The position numbers and the translations under genes were made by a program. Shown piece after piece: positions 31,571 through 40,881 of a stretch of DNA of 64,000 nt. Location of the stretch: assembly GCF_029893355.1 (NCBI RefSeq), contig NZ_JARZAI010000020.1:81997-145996 (forward strand), in the 5' to 3' direction. The notes under the pieces are model-generated. The model saw only the letters and a program-made list of their open reading frames with translations, searched no databases and was not told where the DNA came from. Source of the stretch: Kitasatospora sp. MAA4 (lineage in GTDB: Bacteria; Actinomycetota; Actinomycetes; Streptomycetales; Streptomycetaceae). Within the stretch, counting starts at the first letter, position 1, and every line of letters begins with the position of its first letter.

Positions 31571-33300
31571 TGATCAGTCTGCGGCAGCTCCAGGACGCCG
31601 ACCCCGACCCGCTCACCGACACCGGCGCCGCCTACGACACCCTCGCCCGCAGCCTCGCCCGCCACCTGGCCGCCGTCTCGGACATCCACACCGACGCGGC
31701 CAACTGCTGGACCGGCGACGCGGCCGCCCAGGCGCAGGCCGTGCTGGCCGTCCAGCGCTCCCAACTGGATGCGGCCCAGAGCGAGTTGCTTGCAGCTGGC
31801 ACACTGCTGCGGGAGGCCGCCGCCGAGTTCCGCAGCGCGCGGGCAACCCTCGTACAGGCCCTGGCCGAGGCGAGCGCGGCCCACTGCACGGTGGCCGCCG
31901 ACGGCACGGTCACCGCCCCCGACCCCGATCCGCGCGAGCGCCGCGACCGCTCGGTCAGCGCCGAGCGGGCGGCCGCCCTGCGCAGCCTCAGCACCCGGAT
32001 CGCCCAGGCCCTGCACGACGCGGACCGCGCCGACCGGCAGCTCGCCGCCCAGCTGGACCGCCTGGCCGAGCACGGCACGGACGGCAGCGGCCTGAGCGTC
32101 CGCACCGCGCGCACCGACGCGGCCGCCGCCAGGACCCTGCTCGTCGCGACCCTGCCGCCGGCCAGCGCCGACCCGGTCGCGGTCAACGCCTGGTGGCGCG
32201 CGCTGCCCCCGGACGCGCGGCAACTCCTCGTCCAGCGCTGCCCGGAGCTGGTCGGCAATCTCGACGGCGTTCCCGCACTCGCCCGCGACCAGGCCAACCG
32301 CAGCACCCTCCAGCAGCTCCTCGCCGCGTACGGCGGGCGGCAGCTCGGCGAGGACGAACAGGCCAGGCTCGCCGGCTTCCAAGCGATCCAGGACCGGCTG
32401 GACCGGGACGCCGGCCAGTGGCCGCCGGACCTCCTGTACGGCCTCGCGGACGAGGGCCAGGGGCGGGCCGTCCTCTCCTTCGGCGACCCGGACACCGCCA
32501 CCGACGTCAGCGCCTACGTCCCCGGCGTCGGGACCGAGCTCGGCAGCGTCGGCGGCAAGGACGGCGACCGGGCGCTCAACGTCTGGAAGGCCGCCCAGCG
32601 GGTCGACCGGTCCCGCACGACGGCGTCGATGGTGTGGCTCGGCTACGACCCGCCGCCGGGCCTGGACCGGCTCTCGCCCGGCGATCCGGCCCCGGCGGAC
32701 GTGCTGAGCCCGGAGCGCGCGGTGCGCGGCGCCCGCTCCTACGACCGCTTCATGGCCGGACTGCGCGCCACCCGCACCGGCCCGCCCGCCCACCTCACCG
32801 CCATCGGGCACAGCTACGGCTCACTGACCGTGGGCCTGGCCGGCCGGCAGCCGGGCGGCACCGGCGCCGACGACCTCGTGCTGATCGGGAGCCCCGGCGT
32901 CGAGGCCCGCAACGCCTCCCAACTGGGCCTCCCCGCCGACCGCGTGTGGGTCGGCGCCGCCGAGAACGACCCGGTCAGCCACCTGCCCGCCGGCGACCGC
33001 GTACGAGCCGACGCCCGCGGCGCGGTGACCGGCGCGGGCCTGGGCGGCCCGTTCGGAGCGGCCGTCGGCGGCTGGCTCGGGGACACCCTGTTCGCGCGCG
33101 GCGACAGCCACCGGCTCTGGTTCGGCCCGGACCCGGCGAGCGCCGACTTCGGCGCCCACCGCTTCGACGTCGCCGACGGCCCGCCCGGCTTCGCCTCCCA
33201 CTCCAACTACCTGGACGACAGCGGCGGCAACTCCCTGCACAACATCGGCCTCATCGTCGCCGGCCACCCCCAGAGCGTCCAGCCCCAGCCACCCCGCTGA
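31570..33300 (+). CDS. DUF1023-type alpha/beta hydrolase with WXG-like N-terminal domain
   Basis: A 576-residue protein. Residues 1-200 are helical and resemble a WXG100-type domain (A-A-N-C-W-T-G-D-A-A-A-Q, a W-x-G turn), which in actinomycetes often marks T7SS substrates. Residues about 330-560 are an alpha/beta hydrolase of the DUF1023 type, with the nucleophile elbow G-H-S-Y-G-S, an Asp in N-D-P-V-S, and His in F-A-S-H-S-N-Y. It has no signal peptide. The combination suggests a secreted esterase or lipase exported through an ESX-like route; this is an inference. It is coupled to the small upstream partner. Confidence 0.82.
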   Translation: MISLRQLQDADPDPLTDTGAAYDTLARSLARHLAAVSDIHTDAANCWTGDAAAQAQAVLAVQRSQLDAAQSELLAAGTLLREAAAEFRSARATLVQALAEASAAHCTVAADGTVTAPDPDPRERRDRSVSAERAAALRSLSTRIAQALHDADRADRQLAAQLDRLAEHGTDGSGLSVRTARTDAAAARTLLVATLPPASADPVAVNAWWRALPPDARQLLVQRCPELVGNLDGVPALARDQANRSTLQQLLAAYGGRQLGEDEQARLAGFQAIQDRLDRDAGQWPPDLLYGLADEGQGRAVLSFGDPDTATDVSAYVPGVGTELGSVGGKDGDRALNVWKAAQRVDRSRTTASMVWLGYDPPPGLDRLSPGDPAPADVLSPERAVRGARSYDRFMAGLRATRTGPPAHLTAIGHSYGSLTVGLAGRQPGGTGADDLVLIGSPGVEARNASQLGLPADRVWVGAAENDPVSHLPAGDRVRADARGAVTGAGLGGPFGAAVGGWLGDTLFARGDSHRLWFGPDPASADFGAHRFDVADGPPGFASHSNYLDDSGGNSLHNIGLIVAGHPQSVQPQPPR

Positions 33301-33463
33301 CGCAGCTACGTCCGGCTGTGATCGGCACACCCAACCGCCGCCGACTGGGCGACACTCCCGAGTGGTAGCCGCCGATTGTCCGCTAAGTCCGATTAGTGTC
33401 CCCGCGAGCGGGTTGGTCAACGACCGAGCCGCCGTCACCTGATCCAGTGACCGAGAGGACGCC

Positions 33464-34615
33464 ATGCCAGTCGAACCGGCGCGTGCCGAGAACCGCGAGG
33501 ACGGCCGCCGAACCGTACTACGCACCCTGCTGGGCGGCGGCGCCCTGGCCGGACTGGCGGTCTCGGCGCAGCTCGGGGCCCCGACGACGGCCCAGGCCCA
33601 GCCCGCCCCGCCGACGCCGGCGCCGCGACCCCTCGACCCGTTCGCGGTCGAGGACTTCCAGCCCAGCGGCACCGTCCGCGAGTACTGGCTGCAGGCGGAG
33701 TCGTTCGAGCACAACGCCGTGCCCAACGGCTACGACGGCATGACGGGGATGCGCTTCACCGCCGCGCAGACCACCTTCTGGGCGATCGGCCTGCGCGCCT
33801 ACAGCGCCGACTGGGCGGCCCCGCTCGCACCGGACCTCGGGCCGCAGGGCATCGGTCCCAACACCGGGATCCCGGGACCGGTGCTGCGCGCCCAGGTGGG
33901 CGACACCATCCGGGTGCACTTCCGCAACAACGACGACCACTACCGCTGGCCGCACAGCCTGCACCCGCACGGGGTCGGGTACGACCGCGACAACGACGGC
34001 GGCTGGCTGGCCGACGAGCCGGACCGGCCGGGAACCGCCGTGCCGTTCGGGGCGAGCTACACCTACACCTGGTGCTGCCGGCCCAGCTCGGCGGGCACCT
34101 GGCCGTACCACGACCACTCGGTGCCGCAGTCGATCCCGGTGCCCGGCGCGGCCTCCTCCCGGCCCAGGCCCGACGTGATGGAGATCGGTGCGGAGCTCGG
34201 CATGTTCGGCATCATCGCCGTGACCGACCAGCACACGCCGCCGGTGGACCGGGAGTTCGTGCTGTTCTGCCACGACGCCTCGCCCGGCGACGTCCCCTCC
34301 CTGGCGCAGAACCTCAACATGTTCAACGGCGGCGCGTTCGTGGACAACACGCCGACCTTCACGGCGAAGGCCGGCGAGCGGGTGCGCTGGCGGATCGCCG
34401 CGCTCGGCAACGAGACGCACGTCTTCCACCTGCACGGCCACCGCTGGCGCAGCAACCAGGGCTTCCAGGGGTGGGTGGACTCGCAGATCATCGCGCCCTC
34501 CACCACGCTCACCGTCGAGTACACCGAGGACAACCCGGGAGACTGGATCTACCACTGCCACGTCACCCACCACATGATGGGCGGCATGGTCGGCCGCTAC
34601 CGGGTCACCCCCTGA
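33464..34615 (+). CDS. Secreted multicopper oxidase, Tat-exported
   Basis: A 383-residue protein. The N-terminus has a twin-arginine signal (G-R-R-T-V-L-R-T-L-L-G-G-G-A-L-A-G-L) ending near A-Q-A. Copper ligand clusters are H-S-L-H-P-H-G-V-G-Y, W-P-Y-H-D-H-S, H-V-F-H-L-H-G-H and H-C-H-V-T-H-H-M-M-G-G-M; the last carries the type-1 Cys and axial Met. The length fits a compact laccase- or copper-oxidase-like protein. Tat export matches cytoplasmic folding and copper loading. It would oxidise phenols or metal ions outside the cell. Its 3' end overlaps the convergent lipase gene by 11 bases. Confidence 0.9.
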   Translation: MPVEPARAENREDGRRTVLRTLLGGGALAGLAVSAQLGAPTTAQAQPAPPTPAPRPLDPFAVEDFQPSGTVREYWLQAESFEHNAVPNGYDGMTGMRFTAAQTTFWAIGLRAYSADWAAPLAPDLGPQGIGPNTGIPGPVLRAQVGDTIRVHFRNNDDHYRWPHSLHPHGVGYDRDNDGGWLADEPDRPGTAVPFGASYTYTWCCRPSSAGTWPYHDHSVPQSIPVPGAASSRPRPDVMEIGAELGMFGIIAVTDQHTPPVDREFVLFCHDASPGDVPSLAQNLNMFNGGAFVDNTPTFTAKAGERVRWRIAALGNETHVFHLHGHRWRSNQGFQGWVDSQIIAPSTTLTVEYTEDNPGDWIYHCHVTHHMMGGMVGRYRVTP

Positions 34616-35948
34616 CCCCGGCCGGGGGAACCGTGCGCTCCGGCGCGAGCGAGTTGCCCGCCGGGATGTGTCCGCAGTCGGAGGGAGCCGGCTTGCCGGC
34701 GAACCGGTCGCCCAGCCAGGACGCCGCCTTCAGCGCCCAGACCGGCGCCGTTCCGACGTGGCTGAGCAGGTTGTACTGGTCGTAGCTGATCGCGCTGTCG
34801 CCGGTGGCGCAGTACTGGTCGGCCAGTGCCCGCACGTCGCCGGCGACCATGACGCCGTCGCCGGTGCCGATGCCGGGCGGGTCACCGAAGGTCCCCTCCA
34901 GCACGCCGCCGACACCCTGGGCGATGTAGCCGGGGACGGTCGGGGTGGGGGCCGAGCCCAGGTTGATCTTGTTCACCGCCTCGACGAACGCGGTCGCCGA
35001 GTCCGGGTTCGCGTACTGGGGCTTCGCGATCTGCTGCCAGGTCAGGCCGGGGTAGTGGCCCAGTGCGTCGAGGAGCGAGCCGTTCTGCAGCCGGTTGTAG
35101 ATCTGGACGCCGTAGCTGTTCAGGTACGGCGTCAGATCGATCCCGTACGAGCGGGAGACCCCGATGATCGACATGGGGATGACGCCGGACCAGACCAGCG
35201 AGCCGTTGACGTAGTTCAGGTTGTGCGCCGGGTCGACGAGCACCCCGCCCTCGGCGAAGCCGACGAGCTTCCTGTTGACGTCGGGCGCGTAGCTCGGGGC
35301 GAGGGCCGCCGCCCAGTCGGTGGCGATGGAGCCGCCGGAGTAGCCCATCAGGCCGAACTTCGTCGCGCCGTTCAGGCCGGTCAGCGGGGAGTTGGTCGCG
35401 GCCCGGATCGAGTCCAGGGTGTTGAAGGCGTACTCGGGTCCGGCCGCGAAGTCCGCCGACTGGCCCTCGGTGTCCGGGATGACGAGGTTGTCACCTTGCA
35501 GCAGCAGCGCCGAGAGGGCGGCGGACTCGAAGTTGGCGATCGTGCCGCCCAGCGTCACGTTCCCGGCGATGGCCCGGGACGGTTCGTCCGCAGGGTTCAG
35601 CGAGTCGTAGAACGACTGGTAGGAGACGGCCTTCGTGCTGCTGCCCGTGATGCTGCGCACCACCGAGGTCACGTTCGCCGCCGGTCGTCCCTGGGCGTCG
35701 GTGGTGCGGTAGAGCAGCTGGATCGCGGTGACCGGGGTGGCGATGCCCTCGATGTGGTACGGCAGGGTGCGCGTCCTGAGCACGGTGCCGGGTGCGAACG
35801 AGGACAGCGGCGCGCTCCCGCTGTAGGTGCCGAAGGAGTCGGCCGCGGTGCTGCCTGCCGTCGCGGCCCAGGCGCCCGGAACGGCGGCGGCCAGCGCCAC
35901 GGCCGTGACGGCGACGATGGCCAGGCGTCGAGCGGATCTTCTGTACAT
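34605..35948 (-). CDS. Secretory lipase (LIP family)
   Basis: A 447-residue precursor with a signal peptide (L-A-I-V-A-V-T-A-V-A-L-A-A-A-V-P-G-A-W-A). The mature enzyme is an alpha/beta hydrolase: the nucleophile elbow is G-Y-S-G-G-S, and the pattern L-V-I-P-D-T-E-G (strand before the elbow) and G-F-A-E-G-G-V fit the secretory lipase family known from fungi and actinomycetes. It would release fatty acids from triglycerides or esters outside the cell. A GGGGGAG ribosome site abuts the ATG. It overlaps the multicopper oxidase gene tail to tail. Confidence 0.88.
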   Translation of the reverse strand: MYRRSARRLAIVAVTAVALAAAVPGAWAATAGSTAADSFGTYSGSAPLSSFAPGTVLRTRTLPYHIEGIATPVTAIQLLYRTTDAQGRPAANVTSVVRSITGSSTKAVSYQSFYDSLNPADEPSRAIAGNVTLGGTIANFESAALSALLLQGDNLVIPDTEGQSADFAAGPEYAFNTLDSIRAATNSPLTGLNGATKFGLMGYSGGSIATDWAAALAPSYAPDVNRKLVGFAEGGVLVDPAHNLNYVNGSLVWSGVIPMSIIGVSRSYGIDLTPYLNSYGVQIYNRLQNGSLLDALGHYPGLTWQQIAKPQYANPDSATAFVEAVNKINLGSAPTPTVPGYIAQGVGGVLEGTFGDPPGIGTGDGVMVAGDVRALADQYCATGDSAISYDQYNLLSHVGTAPVWALKAASWLGDRFAGKPAPSDCGHIPAGNSLAPERTVPPAGVRG

Positions 35949-36035
35949 GGCTCCCCCGAAGTCGTAAGGCAGGTGTTACTCCTGACTGCGGATTAAGTTA
36001 CCAACGAGTAAAGCGCCCGTACAGAGACATGACAG

Positions 36036-36072
36036 CGCGGCCGCCACCGGAGGCATCCCGGTGGCGGCCGCG
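36036..36072 (-). terminator. Terminator after the whiE-type hydroxylase gene
   Basis: A perfect 15-base-pair stem (36036-36050 with 36058-36072) and a 7-base loop lie 19 bases beyond the minus-strand stop at 36091. Confidence 0.85.
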
Positions 36073-36090
36073 CGGCGCGGGGCCGGTGCC

Positions 36091-37734
36091 TCAGCCCCGC
36101 CCGGAGGCAGTGCCGAAGACGGTGCCGAGCACGGTCTCCAGCTCCTCCTCGTGCGCGTCCGCGAAGCCCTCGGGCGAGCGCCAGGCCACGAAGCCGTCGG
36201 GGCGCACCAGCACCGCCCCGCCGGCCGTCGTCCCGTGCAGGGCGGCCCAGTCCGGACCGGGCTCGGGGAGCAGCTCGTGCTCCGCGCCCTCGCCCACCCG
36301 GTAGCAGAGCAGCGGGACGCCGGTGCGCTCGGCGACCCGCAGGCCGGCCCGGTGCCAGGCCCCGCCCTCGGGGCCGCTGAGCAGGACCGGCGCCCGCTCG
36401 TACAGGTCGAGCGTGGAGAGCCGGACGCCGTCCCGGTGCACCCACAGGTGCGGTGCGCGCCCGCCGGGTTCGGCCACCGGGCGGAACTCCTCGGGGACGG
36501 CCGGGCCGGCCCGGTCGGCGCCCAGCACCGCGCCGCCGGGGTAGCGGTAGCCCAGCACCACCGCGAGCATGCCGGCCTGGCGCCCGACGCCGGGGCTGAC
36601 GTCGTAGCCGGGGTGGCGGTGCTCGGCCGAGCGGGCGGAGGCGCGGGCGCTGGTGGCCAGCGCCACCGGTCGGCGTTCGGCGTCGTAGCTCTCCAGCAGC
36701 CCGGGACCGGCCCAGCCGCCGAGCACGGCGGCGAGCTTCCAGGCCAGGTTGTGGGCGTCCTGGATGCCGGTGTTGGAGCCGAACGCGCCGGTGGGGGACA
36801 TCTCGTGCGCCGAGTCGCCGGCCAGGAAGACCCGGCCCGCGCCGTAGCGCTCGGCCACCCGTTCGGCGGCGTGCCAGGGCGCCTTGCCGGTGATCTCCAC
36901 CTCCAGGTCGGGCACGCCGGTCGCGGTGCGGATCAGCTCCGCGCAGCGCCCGTCGGTGAAGTCCTCCAGCGTCTCGCCGCCGTCGGGTCGCCAGGGCGCG
37001 TGGAAGACCCAGTGCTGCTGGTTGTCCACCGGCAGCAGGGCGCCGGGGCTCTGCGGGTTCGTCAGGTAGCAGACGATGAACCGGCGGTCGCCCACCGCGT
37101 CGGCCAGCTGCTTGGCGCGGAAGGTGATGCTGACGTTGTGGAACAGGTCGCCCTGTCCGGTCAGGCCGATCCCGAGCCGTTCGCGGACCGGGCTGCGCGG
37201 GCCGTCGGCGGCGACCAGGTAGTCGGCCCGCACGGTACGGCTCTCGCCGGTGTCGCGGTCGCGGACCACGGCCGTCACGCCGTCCGCGTCCTGCTCGAAG
37301 GAGAGCAGCTCGGTACTGAAGCGCAGCTCACCGCCGAGGGCGCGGGCGCTGTCCAGCAGCACCGGTTCCAGGTCGTTCTGGCTGCACAGGCACCAGCCGG
37401 ACGGGCTGAGCCTGGACAGCGTCCCGCCCGGGTCGATCTGCTTGAACAGCCATTCCTGGTCCGCGCCGGTCAGCGTGTCGGCCTGCAGAATGCCGTGGTT
37501 CTCGGCCAGCACCGAGGCGGCCTCGCGGATCTGCTGCTCCACGCCCGCGGTGCGGAACAGCTCCATGGTCCGCACGTTGTTGCCGCGCCCGCGCGGATGG
37601 TGCGAGGTCCGCGCATGCCGCTCGATGAGCAGGTGTTCGACGCCGAGGCGGCCGAGGAACAGGGAGGTGGACAGACCGACCAGCGAGCCACCCACGATCA
37701 GGACGGGCACACGGTCGTCGACCTTCGACGTCAT
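36091..37734 (-). CDS. FAD-dependent polyketide hydroxylase of the spore-pigment locus (WhiE VIII-like)
   Basis: A 547-residue class A flavoprotein monooxygenase. The FAD loop is V-L-I-V-G-G-S-L-V-G-L-S-T-S-L, the D-G motif reads A-A-D-G-P-R-S-P-V-R, and the second FAD motif is F-L-A-G-D-S-A-H-E-M-S-P-T. It ends in the thioredoxin-like C-terminal domain seen in aromatic polyketide hydroxylases. ATG 37734 follows a GGAGAG at seven bases. It is transcribed away from the polyketide genes, as is the eighth gene of the S. coelicolor whiE locus. It should hydroxylate the aromatic pigment precursor late in the pathway. Confidence 0.93.
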   Translation of the reverse strand: MTSKVDDRVPVLIVGGSLVGLSTSLFLGRLGVEHLLIERHARTSHHPRGRGNNVRTMELFRTAGVEQQIREAASVLAENHGILQADTLTGADQEWLFKQIDPGGTLSRLSPSGWCLCSQNDLEPVLLDSARALGGELRFSTELLSFEQDADGVTAVVRDRDTGESRTVRADYLVAADGPRSPVRERLGIGLTGQGDLFHNVSITFRAKQLADAVGDRRFIVCYLTNPQSPGALLPVDNQQHWVFHAPWRPDGGETLEDFTDGRCAELIRTATGVPDLEVEITGKAPWHAAERVAERYGAGRVFLAGDSAHEMSPTGAFGSNTGIQDAHNLAWKLAAVLGGWAGPGLLESYDAERRPVALATSARASARSAEHRHPGYDVSPGVGRQAGMLAVVLGYRYPGGAVLGADRAGPAVPEEFRPVAEPGGRAPHLWVHRDGVRLSTLDLYERAPVLLSGPEGGAWHRAGLRVAERTGVPLLCYRVGEGAEHELLPEPGPDWAALHGTTAGGAVLVRPDGFVAWRSPEGFADAHEEELETVLGTVFGTASGRG

Positions 37735-37988
37735 GAACTCTCTCCAGACACACACGCGGGCCCCGCCGCAGGCGCGCGACGGCCGTTCCCGGCTGCGCTC
37801 GATCTATTCCCAACCGCTCCCGGCCGCGAGGGCGTCGACCGGATCTTCACTCGCACGACTCACGCATCGCGCGACATCCGTTGCGGTGCGTAAGCATCGA
37901 ACGCATGCGATCGGTCGCGCCCAGATTCTGTGGCGGCCCGCGCGATCCGGGACGAGCCGCCCCGCCGCATCCAGGAGGAACGAACACC
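37735..37988. promoter_or_regulatory. Divergent control region of the spore-pigment locus
   Basis: A 254-base gap between the hydroxylase gene and the polyketide operon must hold both promoters. I found no convincing match to housekeeping, WhiG or SigF promoters. AGGAGG at 37973-37978 lies ten bases before a TTG codon and marks the start of the first pigment gene. Short GCATCG/GCGATCG-like elements recur at 37865-37913 but show no clear symmetry. Confidence 0.45.
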
Positions 37989-39149
37989 TTGACCACTCTC
38001 ACCACCGACCAACGCTCCCCGCGCCCCGCGGTCGACACGCCCCGGCTGCGGGTGGTGCTGCTGCTGGACGTCCTCGACGGGCACCAGGAGCGGTTCCTGA
38101 TGGCCTACGAGCAGATCCGCCACCAGGTGGCCGACCTGCCGGGCCACATCAGCGACCAGCTCTGCCAGTCGCTGGGGAACTCCTCGCAGTGGCTGATCAC
38201 CAGCGAGTGGGAGGGCGCCGAGCAGTTCCTCTCCTGGGTGGAGAGCGCCGCGCACCGCAAGTTGGTGGAGCCGCTGCACGGCTGCGTGCGCGACACCCAG
38301 TCGCTGCGGTTCGTGATCGCCCGCGAGACGCCCGAGCCCTCGGCCGTCCTGGCCGCCAAGACGCACGCCGTCGCGGCTCCCAGCAAGGCCGGCGCGCGCA
38401 AGTCCAAGGTCGACCCGGTGCCCGCTCCCCCGCTGGCCAGCGGCGGCGTGGTCCGGCACGCGCTCACCTTCACGGTCAAGCCGGGCAGCGAGCCGGCCGT
38501 CGCCAAGATCCTGGCCGGCTACCGCTCCCCGAAGGCCCGGGTGGACGGCGTCACGCAGCTGCTGCGCACCTCGCTGTTCATGCACGGCAACCGGGTGGTG
38601 CGGGCCGTCGAGGTGGCCGGCGACCTGGGCAACGCGCTGCGCCACGTCGCGTCCCAGCCCGAGGTGCGGGCGGTCGAGGAGGCCGTCAACCCGTACCTGG
38701 AGGAGGCCCGGGACCTCAGCGACCCGACCTCGGCGCGGACCTTCTTCGCCCGCGCGGCGCTGCCCGCGGTGCACCGCGTGGACGCCGCTCCCGGGACCGC
38801 GGGCGAGCTCACCCGGCTGGCGTACCTGCACACCGTGCGCCCCGGCTGCGGCGAGGCCGCCGCCGCGCTGCTCGCCGGCCTGGACCGGGCCGCCGCCGCC
38901 GACCCGGCGCAGCCGCTGGTGGCCGCCACGGTGTTCCTCAGCGAGGAGGTGCTGGTCCGGGTGGTCGACCTGCGCGGGCCGCACCGCGAGACGGCTGCCG
39001 GTCCGGGCCTGCGCGGCGCGGCGGCCGAGCTCGGCCGACTGCTCGACCTCGGCCCGGGCGGGGACCTCAGCACCGAGGAGGGCGTCCGGCGCTACCTCGG
39101 CGACTGCGCGATGCAGCCGGTCACCGACCGCCGCACGCAGGAGTCCTGA
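37989..39149 (+). CDS. SchA/CurD-like protein of the spore-pigment locus (WhiE I-like)
   Basis: A 386-residue protein; the first pigment gene. The start is TTG 37989, fixed by a perfect AGGAGG ten bases upstream and the absence of a suitable ATG or GTG. The N-terminal part (L-R-V-V-L-L-L-D-V-L-D-G-H-Q-E-R-F) is a SchA/CurD-type dimeric alpha-beta-barrel-like domain, and a second similar segment (V-V-R-H-A-L-T-F-T-V-K-P-G-S-E) follows at about 160. The last third is similar again (L-A-Y-L-H-T-V-R-P-G-C-G-E). This suggests three related ABM-like repeats. The role in pigment synthesis is not established; it may assist cyclisation. Confidence 0.85.
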   Translation: MTTLTTDQRSPRPAVDTPRLRVVLLLDVLDGHQERFLMAYEQIRHQVADLPGHISDQLCQSLGNSSQWLITSEWEGAEQFLSWVESAAHRKLVEPLHGCVRDTQSLRFVIARETPEPSAVLAAKTHAVAAPSKAGARKSKVDPVPAPPLASGGVVRHALTFTVKPGSEPAVAKILAGYRSPKARVDGVTQLLRTSLFMHGNRVVRAVEVAGDLGNALRHVASQPEVRAVEEAVNPYLEEARDLSDPTSARTFFARAALPAVHRVDAAPGTAGELTRLAYLHTVRPGCGEAAAALLAGLDRAAAADPAQPLVAATVFLSEEVLVRVVDLRGPHRETAAGPGLRGAAAELGRLLDLGPGGDLSTEEGVRRYLGDCAMQPVTDRRTQES

Positions 39150-39199
39150 ACCGGGTCCCCAAGTCCCCACCCGCACCACGAGAGAGCCAGAGAGAGATC

Positions 39200-39616
39200 A
39201 TGAGCACTGAGCCAAACCGCATCGTGCACCTCGACCAGACGCAGCCCAACCGCCGGCGCGGCGGCGACCTGCGCGCCCTGCTCACCCCGACGTCGGTGGG
39301 TGCCACCAGCGGCTTCATGGGTGTGGCGATCATCCAGCCCGGCGAGCGGATCGGCGAGCACTACCACCCGTACTCGGAGGAGTTCGTCTTCGTCGTCAGC
39401 GGCTCGCTGGAGGTCGACCTGGACGGCGACAGCCACCCGCTGCGGCCCGACCAGGGACTCATGATCCCCCGTGACGTCAGGCACCGGTTCCGCAACGTGG
39501 GCAGCACCGAGGCGCGGATGGTCTTCCATCTGGGCCCGCTGGCGCCGCGCCCGGAGCTGGGCCACGTGGACACCGAGGAGACCGAGGACGCCGCCCAGCT
39601 GGGGGCGAGGACGTGA
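39200..39616 (+). CDS. Cupin-domain polyketide protein of the spore-pigment locus (WhiE II-like)
   Basis: A 138-residue single-domain cupin. Motif 1 reads G-E-R-I-G-E-H-Y-H-P-Y-S-E-E-F-V-F-V-V-S-G with the metal-binding H-x-H-x-E pattern. Motif 2 holds H-R-F-R-N at the usual place. Homologues are found in nearly all whiE-type and cur pigment loci and are thought to help modify or cyclise the chain. The last four bases overlap the KS-alpha start (GTGA), indicating translational coupling. Confidence 0.9.
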   Translation: MSTEPNRIVHLDQTQPNRRRGGDLRALLTPTSVGATSGFMGVAIIQPGERIGEHYHPYSEEFVFVVSGSLEVDLDGDSHPLRPDQGLMIPRDVRHRFRNVGSTEARMVFHLGPLAPRPELGHVDTEETEDAAQLGART

Positions 39617-40881
39617 CCCGCCGGGTGGCGGTCACCGGGCTGGGCGTGGTCGCTCCCGGCGGCATAGGCGTACGGGCCTTCTGGGATCTGCTCACCGCTG
39701 GGCAGACCGCGACCCGCGGCATCACCCTGTTCGACCCCGAGGGCTTCCGCTCCCGGATCGCCGCGGAGTGCGACTTCGACGCGGTGGCCTGCGGCCTCGA
39801 CCCGGTGCGGGCCGAACGCTCGGACCGCTACGTCCAGTTCGCGCTGGCGGCGGCCTCCGAGGCGGTCCGCGACTCGGGGCTCGACCTCGGCCTGCAGGAT
39901 CTGTGGCGGGTCGGTGTGTCACTTGGCTCGGCGGTCGGCGGAACCACCCGGTTGGAGCACGACTACGTGGCGGTCAGCAGCGCGGGCGACCGCTGGGACG
40001 TCAGCGCCCGGGGCGCCGGGCCGCACCTGCACCGGGCCTTCTCGCCCAGCGCGCTGGCCTCCGAGGTGGCCGAGGAGATCGGCGCGCACGGCCCGGTGCA
40101 GACGGTGTCCACCGGCTGCACCTCCGGTCTGGACGCGGTCGGCCACGCCTTCCACGCCATCGAGGAGGGCAAGGCCGACATCATCGTGGCCGGCGCCGCG
40201 GACTCGCCCATCTCACCGATCACGGTGGCCTGCTTCGACGCGATCAAGGCGACCTCCACCCGCAACGACGACCCCGCGCACGCCTCCCGGCCCTTCGACG
40301 CCGGGCGGGACGGCTTCGTCCTGGGCGAGGGCGCCGCGGTGCTCGTCCTGGAGGAGCTGGAGCACGCGCGGGCCCGCGGCGCGCGGATCTACTGCGAGAT
40401 CCGCGGCTTCGCCACCTTCGGCAACGCCTACCACATGACCGGACTCACCACCGAGGGCCGGGAGATGTCGGAGGCGATCGACCGGGCGCTGGCGCAGGCC
40501 CGGCTCGACCCCAGCGCGGTGGACTACGTCAACGCGCACGGCTCGGGCACCAAGCAGAACGATCGACACGAGACCGCGGCCGTCAAGCGCTCCCTGGGCG
40601 CCCATGCGTACGAGGTCCCGATGAGCTCGATCAAGTCCATGGTCGGCCACTCGCTCGGGGCCATCGGGGCCATCGAACTGGTCGCCTGCGCCCTGGCGTT
40701 GGCGCACGGCGTGGTGCCGCCGACGGCCAACTACGAGACCCCGGACCCGGACTGCGACCTGGACTACGTGCCGAAGGTCGCGCGCTCGGCGAAGTTGCGG
40801 ACCGTGCTCTCGGTCGGCAGCGGCTTCGGCGGCTTCCAGTCCGCGGTGGTACTGGCGCGAGACGACGGGAGGTCCTCATGA
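39613..40881 (+). CDS. Type II polyketide ketosynthase alpha (WhiE III-like)
   Basis: A 422-residue beta-ketoacyl synthase. The catalytic triad is complete: Cys169 in V-S-T-G-C-T-S-G-L-D, His309 in N-A-H-G-S-G-T and His346 in M-V-G-H-S-L-G-A. With the chain-length factor after it, this subunit condenses malonyl units on the ACP to make a poly-beta-ketone. It starts at GTG 39613 overlapping the cupin stop and ends overlapping the KS-beta start (ATGA). The layout matches the central part of whiE-type spore-pigment loci. Confidence 0.96.
   Translation: MTRRVAVTGLGVVAPGGIGVRAFWDLLTAGQTATRGITLFDPEGFRSRIAAECDFDAVACGLDPVRAERSDRYVQFALAAASEAVRDSGLDLGLQDLWRVGVSLGSAVGGTTRLEHDYVAVSSAGDRWDVSARGAGPHLHRAFSPSALASEVAEEIGAHGPVQTVSTGCTSGLDAVGHAFHAIEEGKADIIVAGAADSPISPITVACFDAIKATSTRNDDPAHASRPFDAGRDGFVLGEGAAVLVLEELEHARARGARIYCEIRGFATFGNAYHMTGLTTEGREMSEAIDRALAQARLDPSAVDYVNAHGSGTKQNDRHETAAVKRSLGAHAYEVPMSSIKSMVGHSLGAIGAIELVACALALAHGVVPPTANYETPDPDCDLDYVPKVARSAKLRTVLSVGSGFGGFQSAVVLARDDGRSS

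Noticed and set aside
37735..37988. WhiG- or SigF-dependent promoter boxes in the pigment control region
   Set aside because: No adequate match to the published consensus sequences could be made by eye.
39471..40877. An N-terminal extension joined to KS-beta in one long open frame
   Set aside because: KS-alpha occupies this stretch in another frame with a full catalytic triad. KS-beta begins at ATG 40878 with a normal overlap.
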